DNA from: Candidatus Bathyarchaeota archaeon
GTDB lineage: Archaea; Thermoproteota; Bathyarchaeia; Bathyarchaeales; Bathyarchaeaceae
DNA length: 6,182 bases
Reading direction: 5' to 3'
Assembly (NCBI GenBank): GCA_003662715.1
Contig: QMYO01000108.1
Location: 1-6,182, forward strand
Shown in pieces: positions 4,478-6,182 of the stretch (positions are counted from its first letter, which is position 1; each line of letters starts with the position of its first letter). A program made the position numbers and the translations under genes. The notes beneath the pieces are model-generated. The model ran no database searches and was not told where the DNA came from. It was given only the letters and a program-made list of their open reading frames with translations.

Positions 4478-6182
4478 CTATTCACCTCCACACTTCTTTA
4501 AAAATTCTTCAGGATAAGCCTTTAGAGCTGTTAACCATTTCAGCAGAGTTCTTTTTCTCTCTTTTTCGTCGGTGGGCAGCTGAAGCGGCCTTCCGCGTCC
4601 ATCGAGTATTAACCCGACAACACCGCCTTTGACCTTTGATACCATGGAATTGCCTTTACCTGCTCCCACGTCAAAATTCCGATGCACGTCTATTTTCACC
4701 TCAACCTCAGTTTCGGCTGGAATGGGAACGCATTTAATTTCGCCAAATCTTACGGTTTCCTTCTTCACGGTTTCATCAGGCATCTTTATATCTACGCTCA
4801 TCACTTCAGTTTCCTTTTCAGCTTGTCCTTTCGGAGCAATACATGTACCTAAAGGCACTAGGCAGTCATGCTCAAATATCTCTAGTGCAGCATTAGGATG
4901 CACTGTGGATAGAACCCCTAGATGAGGCATCATAAAGACGCTGTCTTGAATAAGATAGGTAATTCCCTCAGGCTCGAAACTGTCAATAAGCACTAACGCG
5001 CTTTGAACTCTCCTCGGTGCATGAGAAAGTAGCCCTCCAGTTCCACCAATCAAGTCCACTCTAAGCATGTCTATGTAAGTTTCTTTACCCGCCACAGTAA
5101 CATCAAAAAGACCCTTAATTACTGGCCTAACGCCTCTAAGGCCTCTGGCAATATATTTGTGGTGCATAAAAGCTAAACGTATAGCTTCTCTAGCCACAGC
5201 GTGTTCCATTACTAACTCTTCAAGAGTTTGAGGTATGGTTGTAGGACGTATCATCTTATTGGATAACATATCATAAAATTCGTCAACATCCAAATCGAAT
5301 GGTATCCATCTAAGTATGTTATCCTTTCCCGCCTCTCTTAAGACATTACGTATACTGTAACTCATACCTAGGTTGGCGCTTACTGATCGAACAAATTTCC
5401 CATCAAAAATTGAGTATATGTTCGTTGTTGCTCCTCCAAGACCAACACCAATCACATTTATAGAGTATGTGTCCGCAATTAGTTTGAACATCATACCTTC
5501 TCCCCTAGGAGTTGGCATGATATCGGTGTCAACCCACTTCTTTAGCTTATCATAACCAGGCGCATGCGACATTACATGCTCCATAAATAGCTTTTGTATG
5601 GCGTCTCTAGCAGCATCTGTATTTTCCAGTTCAACAGTTGGACGAAGGTTATCAACAATGGTGAGCGAAAATTTATCCGCTAAAATTTCCTTAATTTTCT
5701 CCCTAGCGTCCACATTACCAGCGTATATTACTGGTAATTTAAAATCTTGGCCAAATCTAGGCTTCGGATCAGAAAGTTTTAATATTTCGGCCGCTTGAAC
5801 TGGTTGAGTTGTTGTCCCTCCATCGGTTCCTCCAGATATTAATACGATATCTGGTCTCAGATGCCGCATTTTCTCGATTTTTTTGTATAACGGAACATTA
5901 TCACTTATAGCCATAACATCCATAACAATTGCCCCACCACCCAAAGCTGCACGATTAGCGCTCTCAGCAGTTATACTTTTTGTCGCCCCTATCACTACCA
6001 TCTGAAGACCGCCACCAGCGCTACTTGTTGAAACATAAAGATCCACACCATCTTTCCCGCTAGAAGATCTCTTGATTATTCCTTTTTCAGCCAATAACTT
6101 TAGCCCCGTAAGTTCCTCTATTTCTCTGACTGCGTTGCGTACCCCCATCGTGACATCTTCGTAAGGACGCTCAACAGTCGTA
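4478..6182 (-). CDS. MutL/GlmL-like ASKHA-fold ATPase homologue, N-terminus cut off by window edge
   Basis: The protein resembles the glutamate mutase accessory protein MutL/GlmL, a presumed actin/Hsp70-fold ATPase. Counting from an internal ATG at 6148, family-like blocks run in order: SSAGGGLQMVVIG (42-54), ISGGTDGG (104-111), VIYAGN (140-145), GVGLGGATTNIYS (234-246), a helical stretch ending AREAIRLAFMHH (319-330), IGGTGGLLSHAPR (367-379), and a C-terminal block with LDGRGRPLQLP (515-525). The reading frame stays open from 6148 to 6182 and encodes TTVERPYEDVT, which fits the family just before the ATG. The ATG is therefore internal and roughly 40-50 residues, with the first phosphate-binding motif, lie outside the window. 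The usual DxGGATTD motif reads GLGGATTN, losing both acidic residues. No mutase subunits are nearby; the next gene starts 2 bases after the stop. The family call is firm; a role in glutamate mutase reactivation is doubtful here, hence no symbol. Confidence 0.85.
   Translation of the reverse strand, partial: TTVERPYEDVTMGVRNAVREIEELTGLKLLAEKGIIKRSSSGKDGVDLYVSTSSAGGGLQMVVIGATKSITAESANRAALGGGAIVMDVMAISDNVPLYKKIEKMRHLRPDIVLISGGTDGGTTTQPVQAAEILKLSDPKPRFGQDFKLPVIYAGNVDAREKIKEILADKFSLTIVDNLRPTVELENTDAARDAIQKLFMEHVMSHAPGYDKLKKWVDTDIMPTPRGEGMMFKLIADTYSINVIGVGLGGATTNIYSIFDGKFVRSVSANLGMSYSIRNVLREAGKDNILRWIPFDLDVDEFYDMLSNKMIRPTTIPQTLEELVMEHAVAREAIRLAFMHHKYIARGLRGVRPVIKGLFDVTVAGKETYIDMLRVDLIGGTGGLLSHAPRRVQSALVLIDSFEPEGITYLIQDSVFMMPHLGVLSTVHPNAALEIFEHDCLVPLGTCIAPKGQAEKETEVMSVDIKMPDETVKKETVRFGEIKCVPIPAETEVEVKIDVHRNFDVGAGKGNSMVSKVKGGVVGLILDGRGRPLQLPTDEKERKRTLLKWLTALKAYPEEFLKKCGGE
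4482..4489 (-). promoter_or_regulatory. Strong Shine-Dalgarno site for the barrel-sandwich/KOW gene
   Basis: GGAGGTGA on the minus strand lies six bases before the ATG at 4475 and inside the last codons of the MutL-like gene. It is an almost full match to the anti-Shine-Dalgarno sequence and supports coupled, probably stoichiometric translation of the two proteins. Confidence 0.8.

Noticed and set aside
4629..4925. Plus-strand open frame of 98 codons opposite the MutL-like gene
   Set aside because: It is a shadow of a conserved coding region on the other strand; no domain or ribosome site is visible.
4478..6182. DNA mismatch repair MutL
   Set aside because: The shared name is a coincidence. 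The sequence matches the glutamate mutase accessory family and lacks the GHKL ATPase motifs of mismatch-repair MutL.

Overview
The window is one co-directional block on the minus strand. It holds five genes and a short non-coding tail at its left end. The organism is most likely an archaeon, perhaps a thermophilic or Bathyarchaeia/Thermoproteota-like lineage. The hints are AGA/AGG arginine and ATA isoleucine codons, GTG/TTG starts, a BRE/TATA-like promoter in the only real intergenic gap, and a T-rich tract without a proximal stem after the last gene. Strong Shine-Dalgarno sites are used throughout. This lineage call is an inference; relatives of these proteins also occur in bacteria, as far as I recall.

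Reading in the direction of transcription (right to left): (1) 6182-4478, a MutL/GlmL-type ASKHA-fold ATPase homologue, cut by the right edge; (2) 4475-3342, a protein with tandem lipoyl-like barrel-sandwich repeats and a C-terminal KOW-like motif; (3) 3274-2483, a membrane-anchored alpha/beta protein resembling the DUF6754 family; (4) 2471-1830, a six-helix membrane protein; (5) 1825-923, a protein with one helix at each end and a large domain predicted outside the membrane; (6) 921-268, another polytopic membrane protein that closes the operon. Positions 1-267 are non-coding as far as I can see and hold a T-rich terminator candidate and a few small inverted repeats.

Gaps between genes are 1 to 11 bases, except for one 67-base gap between genes 2 and 3 that may hold an internal promoter. 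The layout looks like an operon for one membrane-bound assembly: a cytosolic actin-fold nucleotide-binding protein and a barrel-sandwich/KOW adaptor, coupled to a membrane complex with one globular domain on each face. No glutamate mutase, cobalamin-binding or other mutase subunit is present, so the usual MutL label probably does not give the real job. The locus is the best candidate here for an undescribed system; its substrate or cargo cannot be read from the sequence.
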